64,000 nt of DNA from CBDFNC01 sp965249895 (GTDB lineage: Bacteria; Pseudomonadota; Gammaproteobacteria; Enterobacterales; CBDFNC01): assembly GCA_965249895.1 (NCBI GenBank), contig CBDFNC010000005.1, forward strand, positions 1,922,001-1,986,000, given 5' to 3'. The notes beneath the pieces are model-generated. The model ran no database searches. It was not told where the DNA came from and saw nothing but the letters and a program-made list of their open reading frames with translations. Positions 53,549 through 63,036 of this stretch are shown one piece after another (position 1 is the stretch's first letter; the number at the start of each line of letters is the position of its first letter). The translations under genes and the position numbers were made by a program.

Positions 53549-56403
53549 TGCAGCAGCTTTTGCCACACCCGCTTAACCTGCTCCCTGTCTGTTTTATTTT
53601 GCTCGGCCGGTAATATCCGGCTCTGCTCACTCAGCGTTAAGCGGTGAGCGGCGTCGCGAATATGGCAATAACTGTCTGCCAGTAACTCTCCTTCTTCAGC
53701 AGTTAACAGCCCCAGCTCAACACAGGATTCAAAAATGCGAATATTATCAGACCAGGTGGCTAGCGCCGAATTACAGTGGGTGTTCGCCAACACCAGGTAC
53801 TGAGCAATAAACTCGATATCCACCATACCGCCCGGCGACTGCTTAAGATCGAACTCGTCTTCTTTGACTTTAAGCAGGTTATCGCTCATTTTCTGTCGCA
53901 TCTTCACCACTTGCTTGGCTAATTCCGACGGATCTCGCTCCCTGGCCAATATATCCAGCCGGATCCGGCTAAATTCTGCCCTGATTTCCGGATCTCCGTA
54001 AACCAGCCTGGCTCTCACCAGCGCCTGATGCTCCCATGTCCAGGCCTCTCTATTCAAATACTCTTCATATGCTTGCGTACTGCTGACCATCAGACCAGAG
54101 TCACCTTGCGGCCTTAATCTCATATCTGCTTCGTATAAAATACCCGACGTAGTTCGCGTACTAAACAAGTGTAAAATACGCTGGGCTAACCTGAGATAAA
54201 ACTGTTTATTATCGACTTCTTTACGGCCACGAGTATAACCCTTGATCTGTGCATCATGGATAAACACCATATCCAGATCTGAGCCGTAGCCCAGTTCGAG
54301 CCCGCCCATTTTACCGTAACCTATAACGGCAAAACCTTTACGCCCTGAACCCTCCACATTAGACGGCTCACCGTATTTCTCCACCATATGCGCCCAGGCG
54401 ATATTAACCACATAATCCACTATGGCTTCTGCCAGGTAGGTTAAGTGATCACTCACTTGCATTAAGGGTAAGGCGCCTGAAATGTCCGCGGCGGAAATAC
54501 GTAGTCGTTGGATCTGCTTATATTGGCGCAGCGCTTCCATCTGCTGCTCCATGTCCTCAGGGGGAACCCGCAACATGTAGACGCGTAGATCGTCTTTATA
54601 CTCGCTAGCAGGAGTTGGATTATAAAGATGCTGAGGGTCTAACAGCTCATCGAGCAGGATAGGATAACGAGACAACTGTACGGCGATGCGATGACTTTCA
54701 TGACACAAGCGCACTAGTTGCTTTAACGCCCCCGGGTTTTCATTCAGCAGCTCCAGGTATGCCGTTCGGGTGATAATTTTAGACAGTAAGATACACAATC
54801 TGTCCATCAAGTTAACCGGCCTGGTTTTGCTAAGCACCTTGCAGATAAGCACGGGCATCAGGCGCTTCAGGTTATCCCGCCCTCTCGGACCCACAGCCCG
54901 CTTTAATGTTTCATCACGAAAGCCCTTAATGACGCGCCAAAATTCAAGTTTTTCCGCTTCACTTAATTTCTGCTCTGCTAACACAGTAACCGCTTCGTCG
55001 TCTTCCAGCTCATGTAACCATAACTCCGCCAGCTGGCTGTCATACTCGACATCTTGCTGATCTTCTTCTCCCACAACCCAGTTAAACTCTTCGCGTACCT
55101 GAGCCATGGAGCTATTAAGCTGCTGATAAAAGCTTTCCCAGTCGGGGTAATCCAGCGCTTTAATCATCCTTAATTTATCCAGCTCATTGTCCGGCAGGGT
55201 CTGTGTCTGTTTGTCACCAATTTGCTGCAGCACGTTTTCTACCCGCCTCAGTAAGCTGTATGACTCGAGCAAGTTATCGACGCGCTCAGCAGGCATGGCC
55301 TCAATATCCGCCAGCGCATTTAATGTCTGTCTTAACCCTTTAAGTTGCAGCTGGGGCTCACGCCCCCCCCGGATCAACTGAAATGCCTGCGCCACAAATT
55401 CAATTTCGCGGATCCCTCCGGCGCCCAGTTTAATATTGTCCACCAGCCCTTTGCGCCTGACTTCTGCACTGATCATGGCTTTCATCTGGCGTAGGGATTG
55501 AATGGCGCTGAAATCGATATAGCGGCGGAAAACAAAGGGTTTAAACATAGCAGCCAGTTCAGTTTTGTACTCCCCTTCCGGCCCCAGCACCCTGGCTTTT
55601 ACCATAGCGTAACGCTCCCAGTCTCTGCCCTGGGTTTGATAATAATCTTCCAGTGCGGCAAAACTCATGGCCAGGGGCCCGGATTCACCAAAGGGGCGTA
55701 ATCGCATATCAACTCGGTATACAAAACCATCAAAGGTCTGCTGGTTTAAGGCGGCAATGACTTTCTGCCCCAAACGAATAAAAAACTGCTGATTGGCCAG
55801 CTGTCGTCGCCCCCCTTGGGTTTCACCATTTTCAGGAAAAGTGAAGATAAGATCGATATCGGAAGAGAAATTAAGCTCCTTACCACCCAGCTTCCCCATA
55901 GCCAGGATAAACAAAGGCTGTGTCTGGCCATCACGGTTCATCGGAGTACCCTGCTGCTCGCACATAAACTGATATAACCAGTTAACCGCCCCCGTGATCA
56001 GGGCGTCAGCCAGGCAGGAGATATGAGTGAGACTCTCATCTAGGGTGGATTTTCCCAGCAATTCCCGCCAGGCGATAACCACCATATGCTTGCGCCTGAA
56101 TAACCTAAGCACCCTATGCAAGCTGTCTTCGTCCTGGGCATTGACCAGTTGCTGCTCAAGCTGACTCTCAATCACTGCGCAGCGGTCGGTTTGCTTCAGC
56201 AATCCGGACACAAACAAGTCTTCCAGCAAAGCGGGTTGTTTAAGCAAAGAGTCCGCGACGAAATCACTTAACGCCAGGACCTGTTTCAGCTCACCTTCCT
56301 GCTCTTTGCTTAACCAATCTAATTGAGTTCGTTCACTTAATTGCAGCCAGTGCTTCTGCATGACTTCTGATAATTGTTTCATCGGGCTCCCAGGCTCACT
56401 CAT
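53545..56403 (-). CDS. glnE: Glutamine synthetase adenylyltransferase/deadenylase
   Basis: Bifunctional enzyme that adds or removes AMP on glutamine synthetase according to PII state. 952 aa with two nucleotidyltransferase domains: SSDIDL at 180-185 (deadenylase half) and GYGSDLDMVFIHD near 710 (adenylylase half), with the four-helix linkers after each. The gene ends VWQKLLQ, with its TAG stop inside the dispersed repeat, so a few C-terminal residues may be changed relative to relatives. A second in-frame ATG at 56382 is possible. Confidence 0.96.
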   Translation of the reverse strand: MSEPGSPMKQLSEVMQKHWLQLSERTQLDWLSKEQEGELKQVLALSDFVADSLLKQPALLEDLFVSGLLKQTDRCAVIESQLEQQLVNAQDEDSLHRVLRLFRRKHMVVIAWRELLGKSTLDESLTHISCLADALITGAVNWLYQFMCEQQGTPMNRDGQTQPLFILAMGKLGGKELNFSSDIDLIFTFPENGETQGGRRQLANQQFFIRLGQKVIAALNQQTFDGFVYRVDMRLRPFGESGPLAMSFAALEDYYQTQGRDWERYAMVKARVLGPEGEYKTELAAMFKPFVFRRYIDFSAIQSLRQMKAMISAEVRRKGLVDNIKLGAGGIREIEFVAQAFQLIRGGREPQLQLKGLRQTLNALADIEAMPAERVDNLLESYSLLRRVENVLQQIGDKQTQTLPDNELDKLRMIKALDYPDWESFYQQLNSSMAQVREEFNWVVGEEDQQDVEYDSQLAELWLHELEDDEAVTVLAEQKLSEAEKLEFWRVIKGFRDETLKRAVGPRGRDNLKRLMPVLICKVLSKTRPVNLMDRLCILLSKIITRTAYLELLNENPGALKQLVRLCHESHRIAVQLSRYPILLDELLDPQHLYNPTPASEYKDDLRVYMLRVPPEDMEQQMEALRQYKQIQRLRISAADISGALPLMQVSDHLTYLAEAIVDYVVNIAWAHMVEKYGEPSNVEGSGRKGFAVIGYGKMGGLELGYGSDLDMVFIHDAQIKGYTRGRKEVDNKQFYLRLAQRILHLFSTRTTSGILYEADMRLRPQGDSGLMVSSTQAYEEYLNREAWTWEHQALVRARLVYGDPEIRAEFSRIRLDILARERDPSELAKQVVKMRQKMSDNLLKVKEDEFDLKQSPGGMVDIEFIAQYLVLANTHCNSALATWSDNIRIFESCVELGLLTAEEGELLADSYCHIRDAAHRLTLSEQSRILPAEQNKTDREQVKRVWQKLLQ

Positions 56404-56630
56404 ACCGCGTAGCTCAAATTTATCAGCAGACGGTAAAATTTAAAACATGTCATCATCAATGAGAGGATTAAAAAGACATGATTTACCCTTATTCTGGTTA
56501 ATTTCGGCTTTTCCGTGAAGAATTGTGTAGATACTGAATATTTTCAACAGATTGCCCTTGCAAATTGCAGCAATAACCCAGATATTTTTAGCTCCTTGCT
56601 GTTTAAGCGGCATATTTTTTCACCAACACA

Positions 56631-56683
56631 CTTGACATATTATGTCTTAAAATCTAAAGTTAACCACATAGACATATTATGTC
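56631..56683 (+). promoter_or_regulatory. Promoter with two identical palindromic operators upstream of yjfI
   Basis: GACATATTATGTC, a 13-bp perfect palindrome, occurs at 56634-56646 and again at 56671-56683, 37 bp apart. The first overlaps a -35-like TTGACA (56632-56637), with TAAAGT 17 bases later as a possible -10. The second lies just before the GGGAG ribosome binding site. A repressor binding both would block the promoter and start region. The double ribbon-helix-helix-like gene at the end of the same operon is a candidate. Confidence 0.6.
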
Positions 56684-56696
56684 GCAAGGGAGACCC

Positions 56697-57110
56697 ATGA
56701 ATATTCACAAGATTGCCACGTATCTGAATGAGTTAGGTGACAAGTCAGACACAGGATTTACTTTCGATTGCGTGCCCATTGCCGGAGAAGTAGACGTTCT
56801 TCGCATTGATATTCAAGGCCGTGAAGAAATCCCTGTTTTTGTTTCGCTTTCCGATGACCAGATCCTCTGTATTTCCTACTTGTGGGGTGAAGAGGAAGTG
56901 AAACCGGAAAGTAAGAGCGAAATGATGGAGGCCATGCTGGAGATGAATATCCCTATGCCCCTTTCGTCATTTGCTCGCATTGAAGAAAAGTATGTTGTTT
57001 ATGGTGCATTATCCGTGAACTCCAGCTTGCAAGATATAGAGCATGAAGTAAGTGTGCTCAGTGATAACAGCCTAGAAGTCATTGGTGAAATGACTTACTA
57101 CCTTAAATAA
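56697..57110 (+). CDS. yjfI: DUF2170 protein, YjfI-like
   Basis: 137 aa from the ATG at 56697 (MNIHKIATYLNEL), preceded by AAGGGAG. Pattern GFTFDCVPIAGEVDVLRIDI, EIPVFVSLSDDQILCISYLW and VYGALSVNSSLQDIEHEV fits DUF2170. The function is unknown, but it is always found with a PspA homologue (YjfJ), here 20 bp downstream. It is the first gene behind the paired operators. Confidence 0.85.
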   Translation: MNIHKIATYLNELGDKSDTGFTFDCVPIAGEVDVLRIDIQGREEIPVFVSLSDDQILCISYLWGEEEVKPESKSEMMEAMLEMNIPMPLSSFARIEEKYVVYGALSVNSSLQDIEHEVSVLSDNSLEVIGEMTYYLK

Positions 57111-57130
57111 GCCGCTTGAAGGAGTGAACT

Positions 57131-57817
57131 ATGAGCATTTTAAAGAAAATTATTACTGCCGTTCGTGGCGGCGCAAGAGAAGTTGGTGAAGAGATAGTAG
57201 ACGCTAACTCCACGCGAATTTTTGAGCAAGAGATCAGAGATGCAGAAAACCATCTCACTAAGGCAAAACGCGATCTGACGGAAGTGATGGCCAAGCAAAT
57301 GCAAGCCAACCGGGAGCTGGAACGCCTGAAAAAAGAAGTAACCGAACACGAAGGCTATGCGACTCAGGCACTGGGTCAGGGTAATGAATCACTGGCACTT
57401 GAAGTGGCAGAGAAAATCGCCAACATGGAGCAGGAGCTTAATGAACAGCAAGGAGCTTATGACAGCTATAACTCCAGTGCTAATCGCCTGAAAGAGCTGA
57501 TTAAAAAGAGCGAACGCCAACTGACTGATTATCAACGTCAGCTAAGCATGGTAAAAACTACCGACAGTGTGCAAAAAGCCACCGCGGCAATCACTGACAG
57601 CTTTACCAGCGGTAACTCCAGCTTATTAAGCGCTAAAGAGTCGCTGGACAGGATCAAACAAAAGCAGTCCATGTTTGACGACAAATTGGCGGCCGCAGAG
57701 CAGCTGCAGGCGGAAAATAGCGACCAGTCGTTAAAGGACAAGCTGAAAGATGCAGGTATTGGAGAGCAACAAACCAGCGCCAATTCCATTTTAGATCGCT
57801 TAAAAAATAAGGGCTAA
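57131..57817 (+). CDS. yjfJ: PspA/IM30 family protein, YjfJ-like
   Basis: 228 aa, almost wholly coiled coil after a short amphipathic N-terminus (MSILKKIITAVRGGAREVGE), as in PspA/Vipp1 proteins that assemble into ESCRT-III-like rods on stressed membranes. Motifs include EQEIRDAENHLTKAKRDLTE and ALEVAEKIANMEQEL. Part of the yjfI-yjfJ-yjfK cluster, not of a pspABC operon, so it is likely a separate envelope-maintenance module. Confidence 0.88.
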   Translation: MSILKKIITAVRGGAREVGEEIVDANSTRIFEQEIRDAENHLTKAKRDLTEVMAKQMQANRELERLKKEVTEHEGYATQALGQGNESLALEVAEKIANMEQELNEQQGAYDSYNSSANRLKELIKKSERQLTDYQRQLSMVKTTDSVQKATAAITDSFTSGNSSLLSAKESLDRIKQKQSMFDDKLAAAEQLQAENSDQSLKDKLKDAGIGEQQTSANSILDRLKNKG

Positions 57818-57891
57818 TCAGGCCGGCCCCGGGGATCGCCTCGGGTCCCCGCCGCTTATGAGCTAACATCGTCATTGTCGGGAAGCAAGAA

Positions 57892-58158
57892 ATGGAAATT
57901 CTGTTAGTTATCGCCGGCGTTGCTTTGGTTTACTATTTCGCGATATATAACAAACCACTGCAAAACGAATGGGAAAAATTACCCAGCCTGCAAGAGTATG
58001 CAGCTAAACATGGACAAGTAGCCAGTGAGCGTGATATCAGCTGTTATAAATGCAAGTCCAAGACAACTTATGACACTGGACTGACCCGGGTCTCAGACTT
58101 TCGCCGTAAGATTATTTGCGGCAACTGTAAGTTGAGTCTGTACCGGGAGCAGGACTAA
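57892..58158 (+). CDS. Membrane-anchored zinc-ribbon-like small protein
   Basis: 88 aa: one N-terminal membrane helix (ILLVIAGVALVYYFAIY) then a soluble part with two CxxC knuckles, CYKC and CGNC, spaced about 23 residues, a likely zinc site. It lies between the PspA homologue and yjfK, so it probably belongs to the same membrane-stress module. No family recognised. Confidence 0.65.
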   Translation: MEILLVIAGVALVYYFAIYNKPLQNEWEKLPSLQEYAAKHGQVASERDISCYKCKSKTTYDTGLTRVSDFRRKIICGNCKLSLYREQD

Positions 58159-58177
58159 GTTCAAAATGACAATAGAT

Positions 58178-58200
58178 AAAGGTGGCTGATGCCACCTTTT
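58178..58200 (+). terminator. Terminator-like hairpin within the yjf cluster
   Basis: AAAGGTGGC and GCCACCTTT form a 9-bp stem with a TGAT loop, followed by a short T-run. It divides yjfI-yjfJ-zinc ribbon from yjfK, so the cluster may be two transcripts or show partial read-through. Confidence 0.7.
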
Positions 58201-58258
58201 GTCGATCCGCCCTTCGACCCGTTTAATCGGGTAACCCTAAGCCAAAAAGGCAGAAGCG

Positions 58259-58903
58259 ATGAATTTTTTTAAAAAGTTGTTTGGCAAACCCGAGCCGGCC
58301 AAAGGCCGGGAACTTACCCACCCACAACAACTTCAAGTTGGCGATCTGTTACAGATAGGCGACAGCTTCGCCCTACCCGAGCGATTGAGAAAGCAGCAGT
58401 TGGAAGTTAACCGGATCAACACCATAGAGTTTGAGTTCGAGCATTACCCGCGGTTTATTTGTCAGGGCGCACAAGCCGAGCCGGTTTATATTTCTTTACC
58501 AGGAGATAACAGCAACCAGATTAAATTTAGTCTGCTGTTAAACAGAGCCGATGTGGAAAGCCTGTTTGATATGGATGCTTTTGCAGAAATATTTGATGAG
58601 CCAGGCAAAGCCAGGTTAACCCCGGTTTCTGAGTCTTCTCCTTTTACCACTATGCTGGCGAAAGAGTTTGTCCAGCAAGATTTTGCTACTGCCGGTTATT
58701 TTCATCGCCAGGACTACAGAAATACCAAACCACCGCAATTTCAGGAAGACTCTCAGGGTCGCCAATTCGAATATTTTTCATTGTTTGGCGAACAAGAGCA
58801 GCGCTGGATAGAAATATTTGTATTTGAAAATGGAGATACAGATATATACCTTTCCCTGTTTAGACCAGTGAATGATATCGCTGAGCTATGGCCGAAAAGC
58901 TAA
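58259..58903 (+). CDS. yjfK: DUF2491 protein, YjfK-like
   Basis: 214 aa; begins MNFFKKLFGKPEPAKGRELTHPQQLQ, followed by LQVGDLLQIGDSFALP, EFEHYPRFICQG and a C-terminal EYFSLFGEQEQRWIEIFVFENGDTD, characteristic of YjfK/DUF2491. Function unknown; it consistently occurs with yjfI and yjfJ. AAAAAGGCAGAAGCG precedes the start. The next gene starts 39 bp after its stop. Confidence 0.85.
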   Translation: MNFFKKLFGKPEPAKGRELTHPQQLQVGDLLQIGDSFALPERLRKQQLEVNRINTIEFEFEHYPRFICQGAQAEPVYISLPGDNSNQIKFSLLLNRADVESLFDMDAFAEIFDEPGKARLTPVSESSPFTTMLAKEFVQQDFATAGYFHRQDYRNTKPPQFQEDSQGRQFEYFSLFGEQEQRWIEIFVFENGDTDIYLSLFRPVNDIAELWPKS

Positions 58904-58941
58904 AGCCCTACACGGGCTTTATTTACCAAAGTGAAGCAGCT

Positions 58942-59271
58942 ATGACCAAAGAAAGAAAAATACCTGAGAAATGGGCCAAATCCGCCAAAGCGGCAAAAGC
59001 CGTACAAGTGGCCTTTGATATGGACGAAAAAGTGCAGTACAGCATTCGTAAGAAAGCACTGGATGAGGGCTTGAGCCCGTCAGACCAAATTCGTCATATC
59101 CTGGAGCTACCCACCCACAGGCGACCTAAGCGCCCACGACTCACAGTCTCCCTGAGTAACGACGATTATGAGCAGTTGGCAGTGCGTTATAAGCTGGATC
59201 CAGAGCAGCAATTGGAAATTAAGAAAAAAGTGATGGAAGATCTGGCTGATTTTGCCAACGAAAACGGCTGA
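58942..59271 (+). CDS. Double ribbon-helix-helix-like protein
   Basis: 109 aa from the ATG at 58942. Two similar halves can be seen, each a short beta strand and two helices: VQVAFDMDEKVQYSIRKKAL with SPSDQIRHILEL, and RLTVSLSNDDYEQLAVRYKL with a second helix to VMEDLADF. That is the layout of a tandem ribbon-helix-helix DNA-binding protein, which would bind a palindrome without dimerising. It ends the yjf cluster and may autoregulate it. This assignment is by pattern only. Confidence 0.55.
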   Translation: MTKERKIPEKWAKSAKAAKAVQVAFDMDEKVQYSIRKKALDEGLSPSDQIRHILELPTHRRPKRPRLTVSLSNDDYEQLAVRYKLDPEQQLEIKKKVMEDLADFANENG

Positions 59272-59286
59272 CAAGTGCCGTAATAA

Positions 59287-59397
59287 CGGAACGGATGCCT
59301 CTCTACAGGCAACAGGGCGAACATAACAATCGCTATGTTCGCCGAACGTGCATCCATGCATTTAACATCTCATCCCTTAGATGGATTCGGCGCGTAC
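59287..59397. repeat. Dispersed palindromic repeat, copy at the chemoreceptor truncation
   Basis: Runs from GGAACGGATGCCTCTCTAC to ATTCGGCGCGTACC; the centre has GGCGAACATAACAATCGCTATGTTCGCC, a strong hairpin, then the common GTGCATCCATGCAT and the core hairpin with one change (CATCTCATCCCTTAGATG). The truncated chemoreceptor frame runs into it and ends there. Confidence 0.9.
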
Positions 59398-60233
59398 CGC
59401 TCTGGCTATATCACCAAACTCATTCATGGTATGCAATTCAATAGACTGGCTCAGATCCTTTTTAGCTACAAAATTAATCCCATCTACCAAATGGTTAACC
59501 TGTTTAACCATAATCCGCGATGCCCACATCAACAGCACCACAAATATCACCGCCATCATTAAGGTTTGCAGCATACCCCGAACCAGCAAGCTTGAATGAA
59601 GCTCGTCCACCGCCTTAGTATCCACGTGTGCAGCCACAGTCCAGCCCCAGGGCGTAAACCCTTTAACCCCCGCATCTATAACTTCACCGGAAGCAGGATC
59701 CTGGTACTGAAAAGAACCTTGACTCGCTGCAAAGCCCAGCTGTACATCGACAATATCCTGACCGGTACTGGCCCGAATGCTTCTGCCTACCGAGGAAGGA
59801 TTTTGTGGATACAGCAAGGGTGTGCCTCTGCTTTCCAGCCCCAGGGCGTAAACCCTTTAACCCCCGCATCTATTTCACCGGAAGCAGGATCCTGGTACTG
59901 AAAAGAACCCCCTGGGCAGACAACACTCAAAAATAGCTGAATCCCCCCAGCTCATCTGCTCCAGGGCCTGTAAAACATAAGCTTTTGCCTGCGACTCCCC
60001 GCCCAATTTTTCACTATTTTGATAACCCCACTGGATTAAGCCAAAGGCAGATGATAACTTTTCCTGCAACTCCTGTTTTTTCAGGGCAGCGACTTCAGCT
60101 TTGACATTCTGGGTATCGACAACAATTTACCCGTCAGCAGCAAGGTACTGAACAGCATTAGCAGCATCATTTTAGGCGCCAGACGTACGTCACCGAAGAT
60201 TTGCTCCAATTTGTTCAGACGAAATACTGTCAT
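59377..60233 (-). pseudogene. Methyl-accepting chemotaxis protein, truncated and rearranged
   Basis: Starts at 60233 with MTVFRLNKLEQIFGDVRL and a membrane helix (MMLLMLFSTLLL), shifts frame near 60110, resumes with LQEKLSSAFGLIQWGYQN (a cache sensor), is disturbed by a ~75-bp internal duplication (59641-59718 and 59835-59909), then gives the second membrane helix (MMAVIFVVLLMWASRI) and a HAMP domain. The signalling domain is absent; the reading frame ends in the dispersed repeat. Not functional. Confidence 0.8.
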
Positions 60234-60362
60234 AAATCCCCTTTTAAGGTCAGCTAGATAAATGGAATCACACGCAGCTCAAACCCACGCGTCCAGATTA
60301 ACTAATCGACATATAAAGTAAGGGCTTTAAACAGCAAGAGTAAATATGATAACTATTTGACA

Positions 60363-61142
60363 ATGAATAAAAAATATACTGCTAAAAATATCTCACCACT
60401 GGATATCAGCATGATGCTGCTGTCCATCGTCGCCGTGATCCTGGTACTCGTTCGCTTACTGGTAAAACTGGACGCGGAAACCGCCTCCCTGCTTTATGAT
60501 CTGGACAGCTTTATTTGTTATATCTTTCTCACCCACCTGGGTTATGGGTTTATTCTGTCCAAAAACAAATGGCAGTTTTTGAAAGTTCATTGGATAGATA
60601 TATTGGCATCCATCCCTATGGCCGAATCCCTGCGATACGCCAGATTATTCCAGATATTTCGTATCATTCGGGTGTTACAACAAACCGGACATTTGCTTAA
60701 ACAGCTTCAATCAAAACGTCAGGAAACCACCATAGCTTCTATCTTGCTGTTTCTGGTGGTAGTTGTGACTGCGGGTTCCACCGCCATATTAACGGCAGAA
60801 GGAGGTTTGCCGGAGTCGAATATCCAAAGTGCGGGAGATGCCATTTGGTGGAGCGTGGTTACAGTATCTACAGTGGGTTACGGGGATTATTATCCAGTGA
60901 CCACCTTAGGTAAAATTATTGCGGCTATGATGATCGTTTCCGGCGTCAGCCTGTTTGGCGCAATTTCCGGCTTTATGGCATCCATCATGGTCAAGCCCAA
61001 ATCCAACCAGGTAAATTTCTCAGATAACCCCCAACTGATCGAAGAACTCAACGAACAGTCGCAGCAACAGGAAGAGCTTATTACCTTAGTGAAGGAACTA
61101 AAGCAGGAAGTAGCCGAGCTTAAACAACAACTCAAGAAATAA
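60363..61142 (+). CDS. Voltage-gated-type potassium channel
   Basis: About 259 aa. Several membrane segments, an S4-like region with spaced arginines (SLRYARLFQIFRIIRVLQ), the pore helix and selectivity filter TVSTVGYGDYYPV, a last membrane helix (MIVSGVSLFGAISGFMAS) and a C-terminal Gln/Glu-rich coiled coil. No RCK/TrkA-N domain follows. An upstream in-frame TTG at 60357 is less likely than this ATG. Probable inner-membrane K+ channel. Confidence 0.88.
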   Translation: MNKKYTAKNISPLDISMMLLSIVAVILVLVRLLVKLDAETASLLYDLDSFICYIFLTHLGYGFILSKNKWQFLKVHWIDILASIPMAESLRYARLFQIFRIIRVLQQTGHLLKQLQSKRQETTIASILLFLVVVVTAGSTAILTAEGGLPESNIQSAGDAIWWSVVTVSTVGYGDYYPVTTLGKIIAAMMIVSGVSLFGAISGFMASIMVKPKSNQVNFSDNPQLIEELNEQSQQQEELITLVKELKQEVAELKQQLKK

Positions 61143-61192
61143 ACCGGAAGCTATCAAACCACGGCTAAAGGGTAACGAAAGTGGTGCTCCTG

Positions 61193-61366
61193 GTTGGAGC
61201 AGATGCCCTCTTTGCAGGTGATAGGGCGATATAGCGATCGCTATATTCGCCGGGTAGGAGCGGATGCCTCTTTGTGGAAGATAGGGCGAACACAGCGGGC
61301 GCTATATTCGCCGAACGTGCGTCCATGCGCTTTGCATCTCATCCCTGAGATGGGTTCAGCTCCTAC
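61193..61366. repeat. Dispersed palindromic repeat, one and a half copies
   Basis: A partial left half (61193-61252, ending TATATTCGCCGG) is followed directly by a full copy at 61254-61366, from GTAGGAGCGGATGCCTCTTTG to GGGTTCAGCTCCTAC, with perfect GTAGGAGC/GCTCCTAC ends. The core hairpin CATCTCATCCCTGAGATG is intact. It sits in the gap between the convergent channel and CYTH genes. Confidence 0.9.
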
Positions 61367-61376
61367 CAGCGAAACC

Positions 61377-62882
61377 CTATTGTTCAGTGTGCCAATATGG
61401 TGCTAACGTCAGTGCTTGCTTACGTGATTGTTCCATCGCATGAATTAAAGATTTTTCTTTTCGCTTTAACCACTTACGTATAGACACCTGGCTTTCGTCG
61501 TCCATCTCTTGCTCCAGCAACTCATGAACTGGCTGATGTAACTCCAGATCCTCAATACCCTTCACTATATCCAGCCAGGGCACCCTGAATTCATTTCTCG
61601 CTTGCTGGTCAAAGTTACTGCCTAAACAAGCTCCCACCATCAGGTTTCGGTGTAACAAACCCTTATGTTTCAGGTAACCCACCCGGTTTAACTCTTTCGA
61701 GCCAAACAAAGACGACCTTAACTCACTCCAGCTTTCTTCCAGCCTTTTTTCCGCAAACAGTTTTACCTGGGCCTGCAACCTGATGCTATGCTCCTGCTTT
61801 TCAAACAATACCAGCCAACGGCTGATGGCCAGGATCAGTTTGCAATAACGGGTGGACACGATCAGTTCAAGTACATCGGTTGGTTGGGGTAACTTAGTCA
61901 ACTGAGCTTCTAACTGTTTTCTGACCGGTTTAGGCTCGGGTAATTTGCGTATATAGTGGCCTTTGTTTTCCGTCAGCTGCTGCAGCGCACCATAATAATC
62001 CACCCAACTTAACTGTTGTGACAACCAGACTAATTCAGGTAACCAAGGCGCGTTTTGTAACTCGGGAAGCACAGGTCTATATAAGACACAAGCCTGGTGT
62101 AACAGGTTAACCCCTTGCTTTAACGCTTTTAATACAGTTAATTCGGGCTGAGTTACATATATCTCTTCGTGGTGTTGCCAGTAGCTAAAAGCATATTGAA
62201 AGCTGGCGCTGATCACCTCGGCGATAGCCATATCCGGCTTAATAGGCGCTAGGCCTAAGGGTTTACAAGTAAGGCTGGTTTCTTCTGCGAGGGCATAACC
62301 TCGCTGCGCCTTACTCACATTGCCCAGGCGTACACCGGGCAACTCGGCTATATCCTCGGCCAGTTCAAACAGTTGTTCCGCATGACCCTTTAACAGCTCC
62401 AGCTCGATTTCACAGATCTCCGCGACTGCTCCGTTCGCCTTTATCCGCCCGGCATCATAAGCCACTTCAATTAAGCTATCACCACACTCCAGCAACCAGG
62501 TTTGTCGCTGAAAGTCGTTACCAAAAACTGGGGTGAGCCTGGTTTGTAATTTCCCTACGTCCACCTCTTCAGGCCAGATATCTTTTTTAAAGCGGGACAG
62601 CTCAGGGCGCTCCCCTTTCAGGGGTTCATTGTATTCTGGCCGCTGATGCAAGCCGCCGATAACACGACCTGAGGTCTTGATAGTCTGTTCAGACTTATCA
62701 TCAATGGTCCTCACCCTCAGCCCCATTCGCAGATTTTTTAACACCCTGTCCGGGGTATCGAAATAAATATTGAGCAGGTGCTGGCTTTTTTCTGAGCAAA
62801 TTTTATATTTACTCAATGTAACAGGGAGCTGCTCCCCCGCTTTTGGCGAGACAAAAAACTTTATCTCAATCTCTGTATCCAT
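61377..62882 (-). CDS. CYTH-CHAD protein, inorganic triphosphatase-like
   Basis: 501 aa. The N-terminal CYTH domain starts with the ExExK motif in DTEIEIKFFV, with RMGLRVRTID and IEVAYDAGRI; the C-terminal CHAD domain (residues ~215-501) is helical and binds polyphosphate in related proteins. E. coli YgiF, of the same architecture, hydrolyses triphosphate; this protein is somewhat longer. In this window it is beside the DUF47-pit phosphate genes, divergent from them. Confidence 0.88.
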   Translation of the reverse strand: MDTEIEIKFFVSPKAGEQLPVTLSKYKICSEKSQHLLNIYFDTPDRVLKNLRMGLRVRTIDDKSEQTIKTSGRVIGGLHQRPEYNEPLKGERPELSRFKKDIWPEEVDVGKLQTRLTPVFGNDFQRQTWLLECGDSLIEVAYDAGRIKANGAVAEICEIELELLKGHAEQLFELAEDIAELPGVRLGNVSKAQRGYALAEETSLTCKPLGLAPIKPDMAIAEVISASFQYAFSYWQHHEEIYVTQPELTVLKALKQGVNLLHQACVLYRPVLPELQNAPWLPELVWLSQQLSWVDYYGALQQLTENKGHYIRKLPEPKPVRKQLEAQLTKLPQPTDVLELIVSTRYCKLILAISRWLVLFEKQEHSIRLQAQVKLFAEKRLEESWSELRSSLFGSKELNRVGYLKHKGLLHRNLMVGACLGSNFDQQARNEFRVPWLDIVKGIEDLELHQPVHELLEQEMDDESQVSIRKWLKRKEKSLIHAMEQSRKQALTLAPYWHTEQ

Positions 62883-63036
62883 ATGTTTTCAGGGTCACCA
62901 CGTAACTGACAATTATAAGATTAAATAGACCAAGCCATTTTAAGCGGATTTATCTATTTAAATGGACGCAAACATAAGTTAACATGCGCGCCAATCTAGT
63001 AGTCGAGTGTTTTTTCACCGTACAGGTAAATTGGCG

